Made by a program: the position numbers and the translations under genes. Shown piece by piece: positions 21,884-33,328 of a stretch of DNA of 64,000 nt. Position 1 is the stretch's first letter, and each line of letters starts with the position of its first letter. Below the pieces are notes generated by a model. The model searched no databases. It was not told the DNA's origin and saw only the letters and a list, made by a program, of their open reading frames with translations. This DNA is from Pollenia angustigena (lineage: Eukaryota > Arthropoda > Insecta > Diptera > Polleniidae), in NCBI GenBank assembly GCA_930367215.1, contig OV884056.1, positions 315,796,709 through 315,860,708 on the forward strand. Direction: 5' to 3'.

Positions 21884-22430
21884 TGATATCAGACGTCAAA
21901 ATTTAATGCCTAAAAACTGGTTACCTCGTTCATGTAATTTGATGCTATTAGATTATTTTCTCGGTAGATATTTAAAGTCCCATTGCTATACAGATAAACC
22001 AGAAACGATGTAGAATTAAGAAGCGAATATTCGGCGTGTTTTTGCTGAAATATAGACTGTTTAACAGCAAAGAGAGTGTGAAAAATGGATCTTAAGAAAC
22101 CATTTTTTTCAAAAATGTATCTAATTATTGAAATCAGTTGGTGGTACATTCAAAACGTTTTTATCACTTTACTTTAATTTAAAGTTCTCCACCTCTAAAA
22201 AAGAATCATGATAGTTTATTTTTATAAACAAACTGGCTTTGAATATTTCATGAATATATTATTTAAATTAATACAATAGTTCAATGACTTGCTAAAGATT
22301 TTATTTACAAAAAAACTGTGACTAAAGACTAAATTTCAAACTTAGTTTTTTTTTTTAATAGGTTCATCGCTTTAAAAACGCCTTAACTATTGAGATAAAA
22401 TAATGGGTTGACGTTACCAAAACTGAAATA
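21884..22430. other. AT-rich non-coding stretch
   Basis: No structure recognised. The minus ORF 21910-22149 has no recognisable content. Confidence 0.4.
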
Positions 22431-23136
22431 AATAACGTCTTGTTTCCAAAAGAAAAAAAATTTGTGGTTAAAGATTTTGGCCTTCTGTTATGAAATAATT
22501 TCTTTTTTTTTAAAAATATTTTCTTTATTTTAAAAAAATAAGTTAAATTTGAAATATTTTAATGATTGACCAACATTTTTACAGGTTTTTGCCATAAATC
22601 TGCTGCCAGTCAGTAGTGGGTTTTTTTAATTTAAAAAATGAATGAATAAAAAATAATCAGCTTCAACAGTATTTTTTACAAAAAAAAAAGATATATTTTT
22701 ACTATAAACTATGTTTTTAATTATAAATTAAGGGATTTTATTTAAAGTCCGATGTGAAAAAACAAGTTAATACTTTTTCTAAAATAAGCATCAGGTGTTT
22801 TTTTAAAGGCGGAATTTTTAAAGCTGGCAGCACTGTCTTTTGTGCCTTCTGTTATTTTAGTTTGGCTATTCAACATCACGCCAGAGTACACAGAAAGAAA
22901 AACACTCGGGATAAATTCAGATTTTTATATTTTCTTAAAGTACTCAAAAATTTAAGTACGAATAAGACTAAAACACACTTAAAACAATCCTAAATTAGAA
23001 TATTTTCAAAAACCAATCCCGAAATTTATAAAATAAGTGCAAAATTCTTAAACCAAGTAAAAAAACGATTAAACTTTTCATTGGTAGTGCCGCTCTGAGA
23101 GACAATTACAAAGTGAGCGTTAAAATATCATACAAC
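22431..23136 (+). repeat. 0.7-kb near-identical direct duplication, copy 2
   Basis: See copy 1 at 19201-19909; offset about 3.23 kb. Homology stops abruptly at 23136, where 'caggcctgccatttttgccg' begins. Confidence 0.9.
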
Positions 23137-23250
23137 CAGGCCTGCCATTTTTGCCGATTTATCGGCATTTTGCCGATTTTTTGCCCCTAAATTATCAAAG
23201 TGCCGATTTGCCGATTTTTGCTCCAAAAATGCCGATTTTTTGACTAACAC
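23137..23250. repeat. 'gccgatttt' short-motif cluster
   Basis: 'tgccgattt' or 'gccgatttt' occurs about six times in 110 bp, starting at an abrupt junction 'caggcctgccatttttgccg'. This could be one end of an element. The same motif recurs once near 25544 ('ttgccgattttttcggc'), but no matching right end was found. Confidence 0.5.
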
Positions 23251-23253
23251 GTA

Positions 23254-23406
23254 ATGCTGGGTACACACTATGCAACGCATTTACGCAATCTAGTGAATTA
23301 AATTCATTTTCATTCATTCCAGATTGCATCAACATCAAAACGCTTTGATATTTTGAGGTTGCATTGAAACAGATTGCATGTTGGTTGCACTGTGTGTACC
23401 CAGCAT
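23254..23406. mobile_element. Short MITE with 'atgctgggtacacac' ends
   Basis: Terminal inverted repeat 'atgctgggtacacac.atgcaac' bounds 153 bp. An inner 'agattgcat' pair is also visible. Non-coding. Confidence 0.82.
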
Positions 23407-24016
23407 AAAAGGCGATTACTTTTTGTTTGTTTGATAATAATACACTAACTTTAAGCGATACTGAAACAGTTGTAACATTGAAAAGAGACAACTGTTATTA
23501 AGTCAGCGCTTCTACTAAAGAAAAAGGGGTTAGTTTTATTCAATATTAAATGCAATGTTTGTAATGTTTGTAAAAAATTACCAAACTGAAATAAATTGGG
23601 ATCTGAAAAACAGAAGATGGTTCAAACCATTTCGAAGTAGATAAAAAGCACTCCATAAACTTATCTAAAGTGGTAGGAAAATATTAAGAAATTTAATTTT
23701 AACTCTTTTAATTGAACGTATTTTTGAAAATTGGTGGCTTATTTTCCATTAACATAAAAATAAAAAAAGGTTGATGAAAAAATGATTTTTATAGGGAAAA
23801 AAATCTCAATTTTGTGTGCAAAGAATTCTGACGATGAGAATGTGGGTATTCTCGAAACATGTAAATTCGACCCGAGTTCAATTCCCTGTTCAGTCCAAAA
23901 TAAAAAGTATACAAAATTTTAATTTATTTCATGTTGTAAAATTCCTTGCTTCATTAAAATAATTTAAAAATTTCAATAAATTGAAAAGTTTCTCAAGCAT
24001 TAAAGAAGAATTCACA
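23407..24016. other. AT-rich non-coding stretch
   Basis: A lone box-B-like 'gagttcaattccc' near 23874 has no box A at the right spacing. Nothing else is recognised. Confidence 0.4.
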
Positions 24017-24366
24017 CACTCACAATATTCTGTACGTAAAATTAACTGAAATTGTAATATAAAATAAATGAAAATTCAATTAAAAACCGGTCTACTTATT
24101 TTTCATTTATTTTTAACAAAAAGTTCATTTAATTTTTACTGACAAAAATTCAACGCCATATTCCGTAAAATCAAATAAATATTTAGTTATTTAGTAAAAT
24201 TTTACTGTCAAAAATTCAACACCATATTTAGTAAAAACAATTAAATATTCAGTTATTTTTTAAAATTTTACTGTCAAAAATTGACCCCATATTCAGTAAA
24301 AACAATTAAATATTCAGTTATTTTATTAAATTCAGTAATTTTCGTTCTGTAATAATATTGTGAGTG
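24017..24366. mobile_element. MITE with 'cactcacaatatt' ends and an internal tandem repeat
   Basis: The ends 'cactcacaatattctgtac' and the inverse complement of 'gttctgtaataatattgtga' are inverted repeats of about 35 bp, ending in 'aaaattactga'. Inside, a unit of about 66 bp ('ttttactgtcaaaaattcaa...cagttatttt') repeats three times (24135-24350). Confidence 0.78.
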
Positions 24367-24935
24367 CAAATATGGAGATTCTCTAACTTTACAATACAAC
24401 AATTTAAGCCAAAGTATATTGTTATTTCTGTGCAGTTTTCGGTAGCCCAGTGTAATTGAAACTATTTAAGGATCTACTTCATAGCAACACATACACACAC
24501 ACGCACAAGTAATTAAACAATCAAATAACACACAGTAAATTATTTTAACAAGTGCTTAAATATTATGATAAATTTATAAATGTCATACAGGCACTGATAA
24601 AAACAAAAATACACTTGTTTAATTCACACTCTCACTCTTCCTAACAGATTGAAAACACACAAACGAACACTGTGCAATTGTTCACACATCAACATCAAAT
24701 ATGTTCAACATTGTTGTTGACACGTATCATTGCTGTTCATACGGTTTGAGTTGTGTATGCGTGTGATTTGGTGTTGTTGTTTGTTTATGTTGCCGATGAT
24801 TTGCATAAACAATTTTTGCATTAGATTCCCTCCACACCAAACATTTAATTTAATTATTTTTGCATGAAAATAAATTTTATGTGTTTTTGTTGAAACTGAT
24901 TTTAGATAATTTTATGAATGTATTTATATCGTTGG
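24367..24935. other. AT-rich non-coding stretch with a CA run
   Basis: Short (CA)n near 24490-24505. No gene signal. Confidence 0.4.
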
Positions 24936-25113
24936 TCTCATGTAGAAAGGCCCTAACGCGATCTTTTTCGAAATTGAGTTTCTTTGTAATTCCAACACAT
25001 TTCGCCACAAAAGTTTAGTTGTATTAAAAATAACGGTTTTACAAGCTTTTATAATATTTTTACCTTCTACTGTAAAGTCGCAATTATGTTAGTTAGGGCC
25101 TTTCTACATGAGA
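24936..25113. mobile_element. Short MITE with 'tctcatgtagaaaggcccta' ends
   Basis: A perfect 22-bp terminal inverted repeat bounds 178 bp of non-coding sequence. Confidence 0.85.
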
Positions 25114-25613
25114 TCGAAGATATGTAGTACATGCATATGTAGATTTTGTAAACGAATTAACATGGTAAACCATATACAATGTATTAATATATGTATTTAT
25201 GTATGTATGCATCTATAATTATATTTAATTTGTTGTTTGTATAGTGGTGATAGTGAGATAATAATGATGGCTCGATATTAATTGTGATTTGTTAAAAATG
25301 TTTATTAAAACAAAAGTTGTTGTTAAACACCTTTACATACTTACATAAATAAAAAATGTGTATAATACTTATCAGTAAATTTTCAACCCTGTAGTTCTGA
25401 TTTATAAAAAGTTTATTTGAATTGCTCGATAATTTAAATAGTTCGGAAGATCCCTTAAAAACATTCAATTAATTTGAAAAAAAAATCCATGTAATTTAAA
25501 ATGGTCCCCTCGGTAATTTGAAATTATTTGAATGTCATCTTGCCGATTTTTTCGGCTCTACATTCAATAATTTAAATTATTTTAAAGTGTAATTTGTTTA
25601 TATGCATTGTTAT
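25114..25613. other. AT-rich non-coding stretch
   Basis: No structure beyond short 'tatgtatg' runs. Confidence 0.4.
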
Positions 25614-25998
25614 CAGAGTTTGCTAAAAAACCGTAAAAATGTGAAACCGTGATTAAAACCGGTCGGTTTCGGTTCGGTTTTCGGTTTTAAAAATATTCAA
25701 ATAAAACTACATCCACATAAATTTTTTTGTATGTAATACAATTTTTTTATTTGTTTCAATTCAGGTACTTTTATTAAAAAAGAAACATTTGTTCTTCTTA
25801 GCACTTATTTTAAATATAAGGATTAAGTTTTTTTTTAAATGGAGTACGAGTATTAGTTTAATTTGTAATTTCTTTTGACATAAATATTTGTTTAAAGTAA
25901 AAGCTAAAACCGAGGATTTTTGGTCGGTTTTCGGTTTCGGTTTTGTAGGCACTAAAACCGCGGTTTCGATTTCGGTTAAAACCGAACAGCAATCCCTA
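25614..25998 (-). mobile_element. hAT-like element, family 2 copy 1
   Basis: Ends 'cagagtttgctaaaaaaccg' and 'cggttaaaaccgaacagc..cccta' match, in reverse, the element at 43371-44254. Flanks ATTGTTAT (25606-25613) and ATTGTTTT (25999-26006) are a 7/8 target duplication. The subterminal regions are dense in 'aaccgaaa'/'ttcggttt' motifs. No ORF. Confidence 0.85.
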
Positions 25999-26003
25999 AT
26001 TGT

Positions 26004-26870
26004 TTTACCCTCCAGCGAAGTTAAAAGGGTATATACAACTTTGGCATTCCATTTATAATTGCTCCTATATTGATCTTAGACCCTGTAAAGTATGTATCTG
26101 TGGTATTTTGACAAAACATCTTAAGTCTAATTTAATGCTATTAATCATACGAATTTTCTTTTAAAAAACATTTTTGTTTATGTTTTTAAAATTTTGTATT
26201 ATAAACGAAATTTTCTTTAATTTTGGTTTATTTTATTTTTTAATACGATTTTTCACCGAGTTTTTTTTTAACTTTTTTGCTATCTTATCTCGACTTAAGA
26301 TGTTTTATCAAAATGCCACAGATGTATTCTAAATCCTTATGAGAAGGGAAGTTCAAATCCGCTTGTATGTCTTTCCGTCCATCTGTTGAAATGGCTTTCC
26401 GAAGACTCCAGATATGATGGGGTCTTGGTTGGTATATATTTATGTCAGATATTATTTTTGTTATAAAGTTGCTATTGAAATTCAACCAGATCAGACGAAA
26501 AATTGCTGAGATATGAGCAAAAAACCACGACTACCTCTAATTTTTCCATAAATTCCTTTGTTGTTGTCTTTTAAGTTTTCTTTTCTGTATATATGGAGAG
26601 CGGCAAGAGCGCAAGTTTCCAAATTAAGTACAAACATCTCGGTTATCAATAATACACAGTATCCCTCAAAATGTAGGTGGGATTGGAGACGTGGGAAAAA
26701 TCAAAAATTTTATAAAAACTTAAATTTTAGGGCTGCCATACGACCAATGGATACGCCTTTTATATCAAATGATCGGAAATCTTAGGTAGAACATATTTGC
26801 TGAAAAACTCGGAAAAATCAGTTCAGATACAAAAAATGTATGACCAAATATAAATTTAATGTAACCATCA
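26004..26870 (+). repeat. Fragment of a 'taccctccagcgaag..agggtatat' repeat
   Basis: Starts 'accctccagcgaagttaaaa', then 'gaccctgtaaagtatgtat' and 'ctttccgtccatctg'. This wording is shared with the tataccct family (compare 56408-57101). It is split by the MITE at 26098-26321; the right limit is approximate. Confidence 0.6.
26098..26321. mobile_element. MITE with 'ctgtggcattttgacaaaac' ends, copy 2
   Basis: 224 bp with the same ends as 20184-20418. A perfect 6-bp target duplication ATGTAT (26092-26097 and 26322-26327) lies inside the tataccct-type fragment. Confidence 0.85.
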
Positions 26871-26987
26871 AGCTCAGGTATTTATTTAAATTTTTTACTT
26901 AAATTTGTAAAAAAAAAAATTATGTATGGAAATGCTTTTATTTTATAAGTTTATAAGGGAAATGCAAAAACAAATTATTTTCCCAGT

Positions 26988-27328
26988 GTAATGGCCATTT
27001 TCTAAATGTATCGACAAACTGCCTGTTACTTAATGTCAACATAAATTTATTGGACCGATAAACTGTCCGTTAACGATTTTGGGTTCCTCAATATACCGAC
27101 AAAAAACATTGTTTTCAGCTGGCAACGCCACTCAAAATACATGTAAAAGTTGGGAGTCAGCTGATTGGATTTATATTTACGGCAAATAAAAGGAAAATAA
27201 ATAATTTCCAGATGAGTGCCGGTTAGCTTTGCGATAAAATTGAAGCAAATGAGACATTGAGAAAACCAAATTTCTTTAATGTGCAGTTTTTCGTTGGGAG
27301 AAAAGATAATTGCCTAATGAGAAAATGG
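26988..27328. mobile_element. Possible MITE with 'tggccattttct' ends
   Basis: 'aatggccattttct' (about 26990-27003) and 'agaaaatggccat' (about 27311-27324) are inverted. There is little else to support it. Confidence 0.4.
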
Positions 27329-27335
27329 CCATAAG

Positions 27336-27488
27336 TGGACATAATGTTATAAACTGGGCTCAATTAAGCATAATATGGTTGTCGCTGACAATAATATGGT
27401 TAAATTAACCATAATATGTACAAGATTTTCTTTAAAAATAATGTTGTTGGATGTGACCATATTTTAACATGTTTTTTCTCTGGGTGTA
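27336..27488. repeat. Fragment of the 'atatggtta...catgttttttctctg' element
   Basis: 'taatatggtta' motifs and the right end 'aacatgttttttctctgggt' resemble the right end of 20778-21866. The left end is missing. Confidence 0.55.
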
Positions 27489-27851
27489 CGATTTAGTTAA
27501 CCAACAAAAAGCGTTTCACGACTTCTGTTAAAACTTTTATTTCTTATGTTGTTGTCATTGTTTTATGCGTTTTTATTAGAGATTGCAAATGCCTAAATTT
27601 GTTACACATAAGTCACGTGTGACCGTGGTTAATTTTATATATTGTAATGATTCAAAATAAATGGAGTTCGTGAATATAAAAATTAGTTCTCATGTTCGTA
27701 TCCGAACTCATTAAATGGCTGGTAATTCAGCGGAAGCGTGCGTGATTAAAAAATGTTGTTTGTTTGGGGCGTACCCGTCTTCCTCCTCATATACCACCAA
27801 GATTTTGTTGGAGATAACCACATCAAATTTAGTGTGAATCACTATTGTAGC

Positions 27852-28693
27852 TAGGGTTGCCATACGTACTGTTTTAAGCAGTACATGTACTGATTTTTTG
27901 CAATTGTACTGTTTTATGCACAACTCCTAAAACAGTACGCAAATGTACTGTTTTTTACACTTTGTACAGTTTTTTTTTTCTCAGTCTATATTTAACATTA
28001 CTGGCTTACAAAAATTATGTTGTGTTAAAAAAAAGTTCTAAAATAATAAGAGCTTTTACGCTGTGGTCATTGTTTTCTCATAAATACACAGTAGAAATCT
28101 AAATTATAATGGGTGGCTCGTAGCAGTGGTATATTTTCAAGTTGTTATGATTTTATGGCTACCTCTTCCAATAGTCTTTCCCTTTCCACACCTGAGAAAG
28201 ACAAAAATAATATCTAAATTTTTTTTAAGTACTAAAAAAATACTTATTCCAACACAATTATCATTAATTTTTAGAATCACGTGAAATTGGAAACAAACAA
28301 ATTTGGAAAATTCTCCGTGTTCAAAATTTATGAAAATACCTAATACCTTTGAGGACCACTTTTCTTTACCTAAACTACTGAAATAAGAAAAAGATAAGTT
28401 AATTTTTACAAACATTTTATTGAAAATATTCATCGTTTTCAATTTCACTTGATTTTAAATATTTTCAGATTTTGTGAAATAAAAATTTACCGTTAAAACT
28501 AACTATTACTTTAACTTCCAGCTTACAATATGTTTTGACAGCTTGAACTGATAGTTAATTATAGTTACACTTTATAGTTAAAACAAATGGTTAATTAAGT
28601 TTTCGTCAAAAAAATTTACTGTTTTTTTCTTGATTGTACTGTTTTTTTGTATTCAATGTACTGTTTTTCCGAATTTAAAATCTGGCTACCCTA
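27852..28693. mobile_element. hAT-like element, family 3 copy 1
   Basis: Ends TAGGGTTGCCATAC and the inverse complement of CTGGCTACCCTA. A perfect 8-bp target duplication ATTGTAGC (27844-27851 and 28694-28701). The subterminal motif 'tgtactgtttt' is repeated at both ends (about four times left, four right). 842 bp, with no transposase. Copy 2 is at 45512-47809. Confidence 0.9.
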
Positions 28694-28701
28694 ATTGTAG
28701 C

Positions 28702-29973
28702 TGTGTGAGTTCAAGTTTAGCAGCAAAATGTTGTCTTTGTTTAACTGACAGTGCAAATATTTTTTGCGAACTGCTGGGTACATAGTTATTAATATATATT
28801 TGTTTAATTTTGTTGTATGTTTATAACTTGTATACTTTTTATCAGTTAGTTCATTATTTTATTAAGCCCTTGGGTAATTTGTAATTGGGTTTAAGTCTTC
28901 TAAGTGCTTAACACTTGTAAGTACAAGAGTTAAATGTAAATCTATTATTGTTTTCTGTTTTTTTCCCATGTATTTGATTCAATGATACAACTTATCTTTT
29001 ATGCCAATAGATATTCGAAAATATTTTAAAAGTAAATTTTGCCCACTCAGCAATTAATCATTTATGTTAGACTTGTAAAGTTTTTAAACTTTTCTTAAAC
29101 ATTTAAGGTCACTATAATAATTTTATGGATTTTTTTTAGAGACTTTAACATCATTTACCTTAAAGTTTTTTAATCAATCATTAAAAAAATAATTTTATTT
29201 CGGAAATTATTAATTATACTTTTATTACCCAAGAAGGATGTCAATTACCCTAATATCAAAAGGGAGTAACTTAATGAAGTGTTAGTTAATAAACACAAGT
29301 TTTCGAAATGATTAAAGGCCTAGATCGGTTGTCCGTTTCCTTTAAGACTCTAAATGCTGTCAAGGCCAGGATTTATACAGTTAAGACCACAGCTTTACAT
29401 TTTTGTTACAAAACGTAAATGGCTTTTGTTCAGCTTTGACCGACTGCAATTGTAACTTTAAAAGAAGGACTACATTCTTAATGAAAATGTGTCTGTAACT
29501 GGAAACTTTTTTAATTTACATATCTTTAAAACTATTGATATTACAAAAATATATTTAATATTAATGGCTTATAATCATTAAGGCTAGTCTTGTTGACCAA
29601 TACTGATGAACATTTACCGCTGAACAAGTGAATACTGCAGACAAGCCGAATTTAGAGCCAAGTTGAGGTATGCGGAAGGATTGCCCAGTTCATAATGTAA
29701 TCATAGTGTTACTTTTAAAATCAATAATGAAATCACAGAGGCACTAGAAAACATATAGATATGTTTGTATGTACACATAAATACAGTGGCAGACAATAAA
29801 AAGCCTGTAAATATTATTTTCCCAGATTGAACGTTTAGTTGCTCTGACTTCGAATATGTCAAATTCACAGAGAACGTGTTACTCACAGTACGAATTACAT
29901 CTACTATCGCAGAAGTGATCATTGTCCTGAAATCCGAGTGAAATTAAAGTTTAACGCATTTTCAAGATATTAA
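28702..29973. other. AT-rich non-coding stretch
   Basis: No gene seen. 'acagtggcagacaataaaaa' at about 29784 resembles a Tc1-type end, but no partner was found. TTAA (29970-29973) is the target site of the next element. Confidence 0.4.
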
Positions 29974-30601
29974 CCTCTTAAGACCCAAATATTAACCCAT
30001 TGAATTTTTATATTACTTATATATGTTTTACACCTTTGGGGAGCAAATAAGACAACTGTATATTTTTTTTTTTTTAAATTTTATCTGAATTCTTAGAAAT
30101 TAAGGGGGCACATATGTGTACCTCAGGTCTTAAAATTTGAAAAATTTCAACGTAAATTGTTACCCCCATATTCATAAAAAATATTTTTGATTAATAAAAG
30201 TTTTATTAAACAAATTTTCATAGAAAATTCACTTCATAAACCTGAAATATTTTTTAAGACCTGAACTATTTGTTTTATCTTATGAGGTGTAATTTAAATT
30301 TCGGTTTTTATTATTTTTTTAATTTTTTAATTAAACTGGTAGAAAAAGAGGTGTACTTCAGGTCTTAGCGATTAGTTATTGAGGAAAAATATCCCAACAG
30401 TATAATTTTTTTAAACTGTTAAATTCAAATCTAAAAATAATGGCTAAAACTTCTAAACCCTGCCATATTTTGATATTTTTTTTGAAGCGCAGTAGATTAA
30501 AGCAAGTAATAAAACTTTTTCTATTGGTCACACGATGTCGCTAGTCTTTCGAACTTGTAATAAGTTAAGGTACACATATGTGTACCCATGGTCTGAAGAG
30601 G
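29974..30601. mobile_element. piggyBac-like MITE
   Basis: Flanked by TTAA (29970-29973 and 30602-30605), with ends CCTCTTAAGACC and, inverted, CCTCTTCAGACC. Terminal CC plus TTAA duplication is the piggyBac signature. Inside, 'cacatatgtgtacc' palindromes and 'tcaggtctta' motifs recur at 30105-30135, 30350-30370 and 30569-30588. 628 bp, non-coding. Confidence 0.85.
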
Positions 30602-31080
30602 TTAACAAGCAGCGTTGCCGTTGAAATTTTAAAAAAAGGAACACAAAAAAAATGTTTCTTGCATCGTAATAAATATTTTCAGAGAAGTAGTACTTAAGAT
30701 TTCAATTTGTGCTTTACTTATCATAAAATGAATATAAACGTCAAAAAATATATATTTCTAGCAAAAACACTTTGAAAAATAAATCTTCACTCAAACACCA
30801 TTCATTCAGCTCCGTCTTGACCAAATTAAGAAAATAATAAAATGACTCGCAAGTTTCCAAGCAGTGATGATTAAAAATAAACATTTCTAAGGGATAAGTA
30901 TATTTACCAGTGTTGCCAGTGGAAAAATTGAAAATTAAAATTTACGTTTTTTCGTCAAAAGTTAAATTTTGAAATATTCCTTTAATAAGTATAAAGAAAT
31001 ATAGAAGGCGATCTAGAGGCGGAAACACAAAATAAGCGGATTAATCAGTGCATTTAAAAAAATTTATTAACCACTTAGTT
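30602..31080. other. AT-rich non-coding stretch
   Basis: No structure recognised. Confidence 0.4.
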
Positions 31081-31083
31081 ACC

Positions 31084-31216
31084 TGTGGCCTAATTCTGGC
31101 AGTCGTGATCCAGTACTTTATCGATTCGAAAGCAATTTTATTTGTTATTCTTTCACTCAAAACTGAACGAATCGAAATTATTTTTTCAGCATCGTGAAAC
31201 TCAAATTAATACTTTA
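31084..31216. repeat. Half copy of the 'ctggcagtcgtgatc' foldback MITE
   Basis: Matches the left arm and centre-left of 20551-20690 ('ggcctaattctggcagtcgt', 'actgaacgaatcgaaatt'). It is joined directly to another repeat at 31217. Confidence 0.75.
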
Positions 31217-31379
31217 TCTCTTGTTTTCGATATATACCGTTATTTCGAAAAAAGAGGAGGTTACACCAAACATATTCGCGTAACTCAAAAACAGGTAAGT
31301 TTATTGGAATTACAAAAAACCGCAATAAAGTTACCTTTAAGTTAAGTTAAAGTTTTTTCTTATAGGCGCAGTCGTTCTA
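31217..31379. repeat. Interspersed repeat shared with 8183-8345
   Basis: Same block order as the copy at 8183. Cut off on the right by the element starting at 31380. Confidence 0.6.
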
Positions 31380-32119
31380 CACACAGAAAAAAATCAATGT
31401 TAAACCGTCGAAAACAAGGTTGATTTTACCGTTTCGGTAGTGATTTTGCTAAATAATTACTTCATGTAAATTAAACATGATCTTACAATAACTTGCGAAC
31501 AACATTGTTTTCTTTTAAAATAACTATAATTCATGTTAATTTAACATTGCAGTAAAGTTAGAGCAAAATGTCATTTATATTGAAATAACGATCCGAATCT
31601 CGTTGAATGGAAGTTATTTCAAGTTGAAACAACTTGAATTTAATGTAAAATCATATTGGTTTGAGTGTGATATAACAGTGAAAAGAAGCTTCAGAGACAA
31701 CATTTACATTTATTTAAGAATAATTCAAAACAATTACCCATGTAACACATTTTTCACTTATTTCGTATTCCCCTTTTTCAACAGAAGCATCAGCAGAAAG
31801 GCCCGGTATGGTTTTCGTCATCATTCTACTTTGAAAACTTGATGTACTATTTATCTAAACAATTTTAACTAAAGAAATACGGGAATTTGGAAATAAAAAA
31901 TGTATGCTTTTCTTTTTATGGTGTGGTTTTTTCCATCAAAACAAGAAAAAACAGGTTTTTATGGTTTCAATATTGAACAATGTTATTTTAACATTTTTCA
32001 TATAAAATTAATGCGAAACAATGGTAATTTTAAATATAGTCCATACTTTTGCAGAAATGTACTATGATTTTTTATCAACATTGCGCCATGTTAATTTAAC
32101 ATTAATGTTTTTCTGTGTG
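31380..32119. mobile_element. Non-autonomous element with 'cacacagaaaaa' ends
   Basis: Left end 'cacacagaaaaaaatcaatg' and right end 'cattaatgtttttctgtgtg' form a terminal inverted repeat with 'ttaaa' following. 'catgttaatttaacat' motifs recur inside. About 740 bp; no recognisable protein. Confidence 0.75.
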
Positions 32120-32350
32120 CACATGCATACACACAAGCATACATATGCACATACATGCATACTTAAGTATATTATGCATGTAATTTAACAAGATAAACTT
32201 TTGATTTTAATTTTAAGCAGGTTTTTATGGATTCAATATTGAACAATGTTATTTTAACAGTGAATAATATTAAATAAACGTGATTTAAGTTTATTTTAAT
32301 ATTTTTTATTTAAAATTAATATGAAATAATGATTAACTAAAAAAAAAGAC
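31953..32350 (+). repeat. Imperfect direct repeat, about 110 bp, two copies
   Basis: 'ggtttttatgg(t/a)ttcaata' with 'ttgaacaatgttattttaac' at 31953-32060 recurs at 32219-32350. The right copy lies outside the terminal inverted repeat of the element above, after a CA/CATA-rich spacer (32120-32175). Confidence 0.65.
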
Positions 32351-32519
32351 ATACTTTTGCCGAAAGCGAAGTTTTTACTGGGATCCGATATAATATGTGA
32401 GAGAAAGTCGGCAGAATGAGAGAACACATTTCTTCATGTTAATCTTAATCTTAAACAAGGGGAACACGTATCTAAGATTTCATAACCGAATGATTTTCGT
32501 ACAGGAAACTTATGTCGTT

Positions 32520-33210
32520 TTTATTCTTTTTTATGCATTTGTGCTGATGTGTGTTACATCTTAAAATATTGGTCCTAGGCCCACCTTAAAGAATACCGAT
32601 TGACCCAGAATCACTTTCTGAGTTGATCTAACGATGTCCGTCCGGCTGGCTGGCTGGCTGTCGATGTAATCTTGTGCGCAAAGTACAGGCAATTTTGGAG
32701 ATAATTTAATAAAATTTGGTACATAGGTTCATATTGGCACAAGGACCAAGCCTATTGAAAAAAGGCCAAATCGTAGGACCACGAGGGGAGATAGGGGGCA
32801 ATTTCTGCCTCTCAGAAACAATCAAACCGATTTTAATGAAATTTAAAACATAGATAGGACCATATCTATATAGACACAAAAGGTATATAGTTTTTAAAAA
32901 ATAGGACGACGAGGGGAGATAGGGTCGATTTCTGCCTCTCAACCCGATTTTAATGAAATTCAAAACATAGATAGATCCATATCTATATGGACAAATAAGC
33001 TATACAGTTTTACAAAAATAGGACCACAAGGGGAGGTAGGTGGCAATTGCTGCCTCTCGCAAACTTTGAAACCAATTTTAATGAAGTTTATAAACATAGA
33101 TAAATCTAAATTTTTTTTGGACACATAAGCATGATGTGTTTTTAAATACTGTGGTGTAGGGTATGACATGGTCGGGCTTGATCGACTGTACTTTTTTACT
33201 TGTTTTTTAT
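32520..33210 (+). repeat. tataccct-family repeat, copy
   Basis: Shares with 52304-53013 the blocks 'gcatttgtgctgatgtgtg', 'tcactttctgagt', 'gatgtccgtccggctggc', 'ttgtgcgcaaagtacagg' and three internal 'accgattttaatgaaatt' units of about 120 bp. The 3' end is 'ggtgtagggtatgacatggt...acttgttttt'. The 5' 'tataccc' terminus is worn. Confidence 0.8.
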
Positions 33211-33328
33211 AGTTAAAAATATTTTTTTTGTATACACTTTTCACAAGATTTTAACTATTTGCACCAAAAAATTAAACAATTTAATGAATGCGTCTTATTA
33301 CACTATGGAACATTTTTGGGATTATTGT

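Noticed and set aside
23866..23892. Box-B-like 'gagttcaattccc' as a SINE or tRNA
   Set aside because: No box A at suitable spacing, no second copy and no foldable structure.
27718..27842. Short plus-strand ORF starting MAGNSAEACVIKKCC, about 40 codons
   Set aside because: Good start context, but it ends at an ordinary stop with no donor site or recognisable family, right next to a hAT-like insertion. Not enough to call a gene.
29784..29922. 'cagtggcagacaataaaaagc' as a Tc1-type end with a 73-codon minus ORF
   Set aside because: No inverted partner and no transposase motif; the ORF content is unremarkable.
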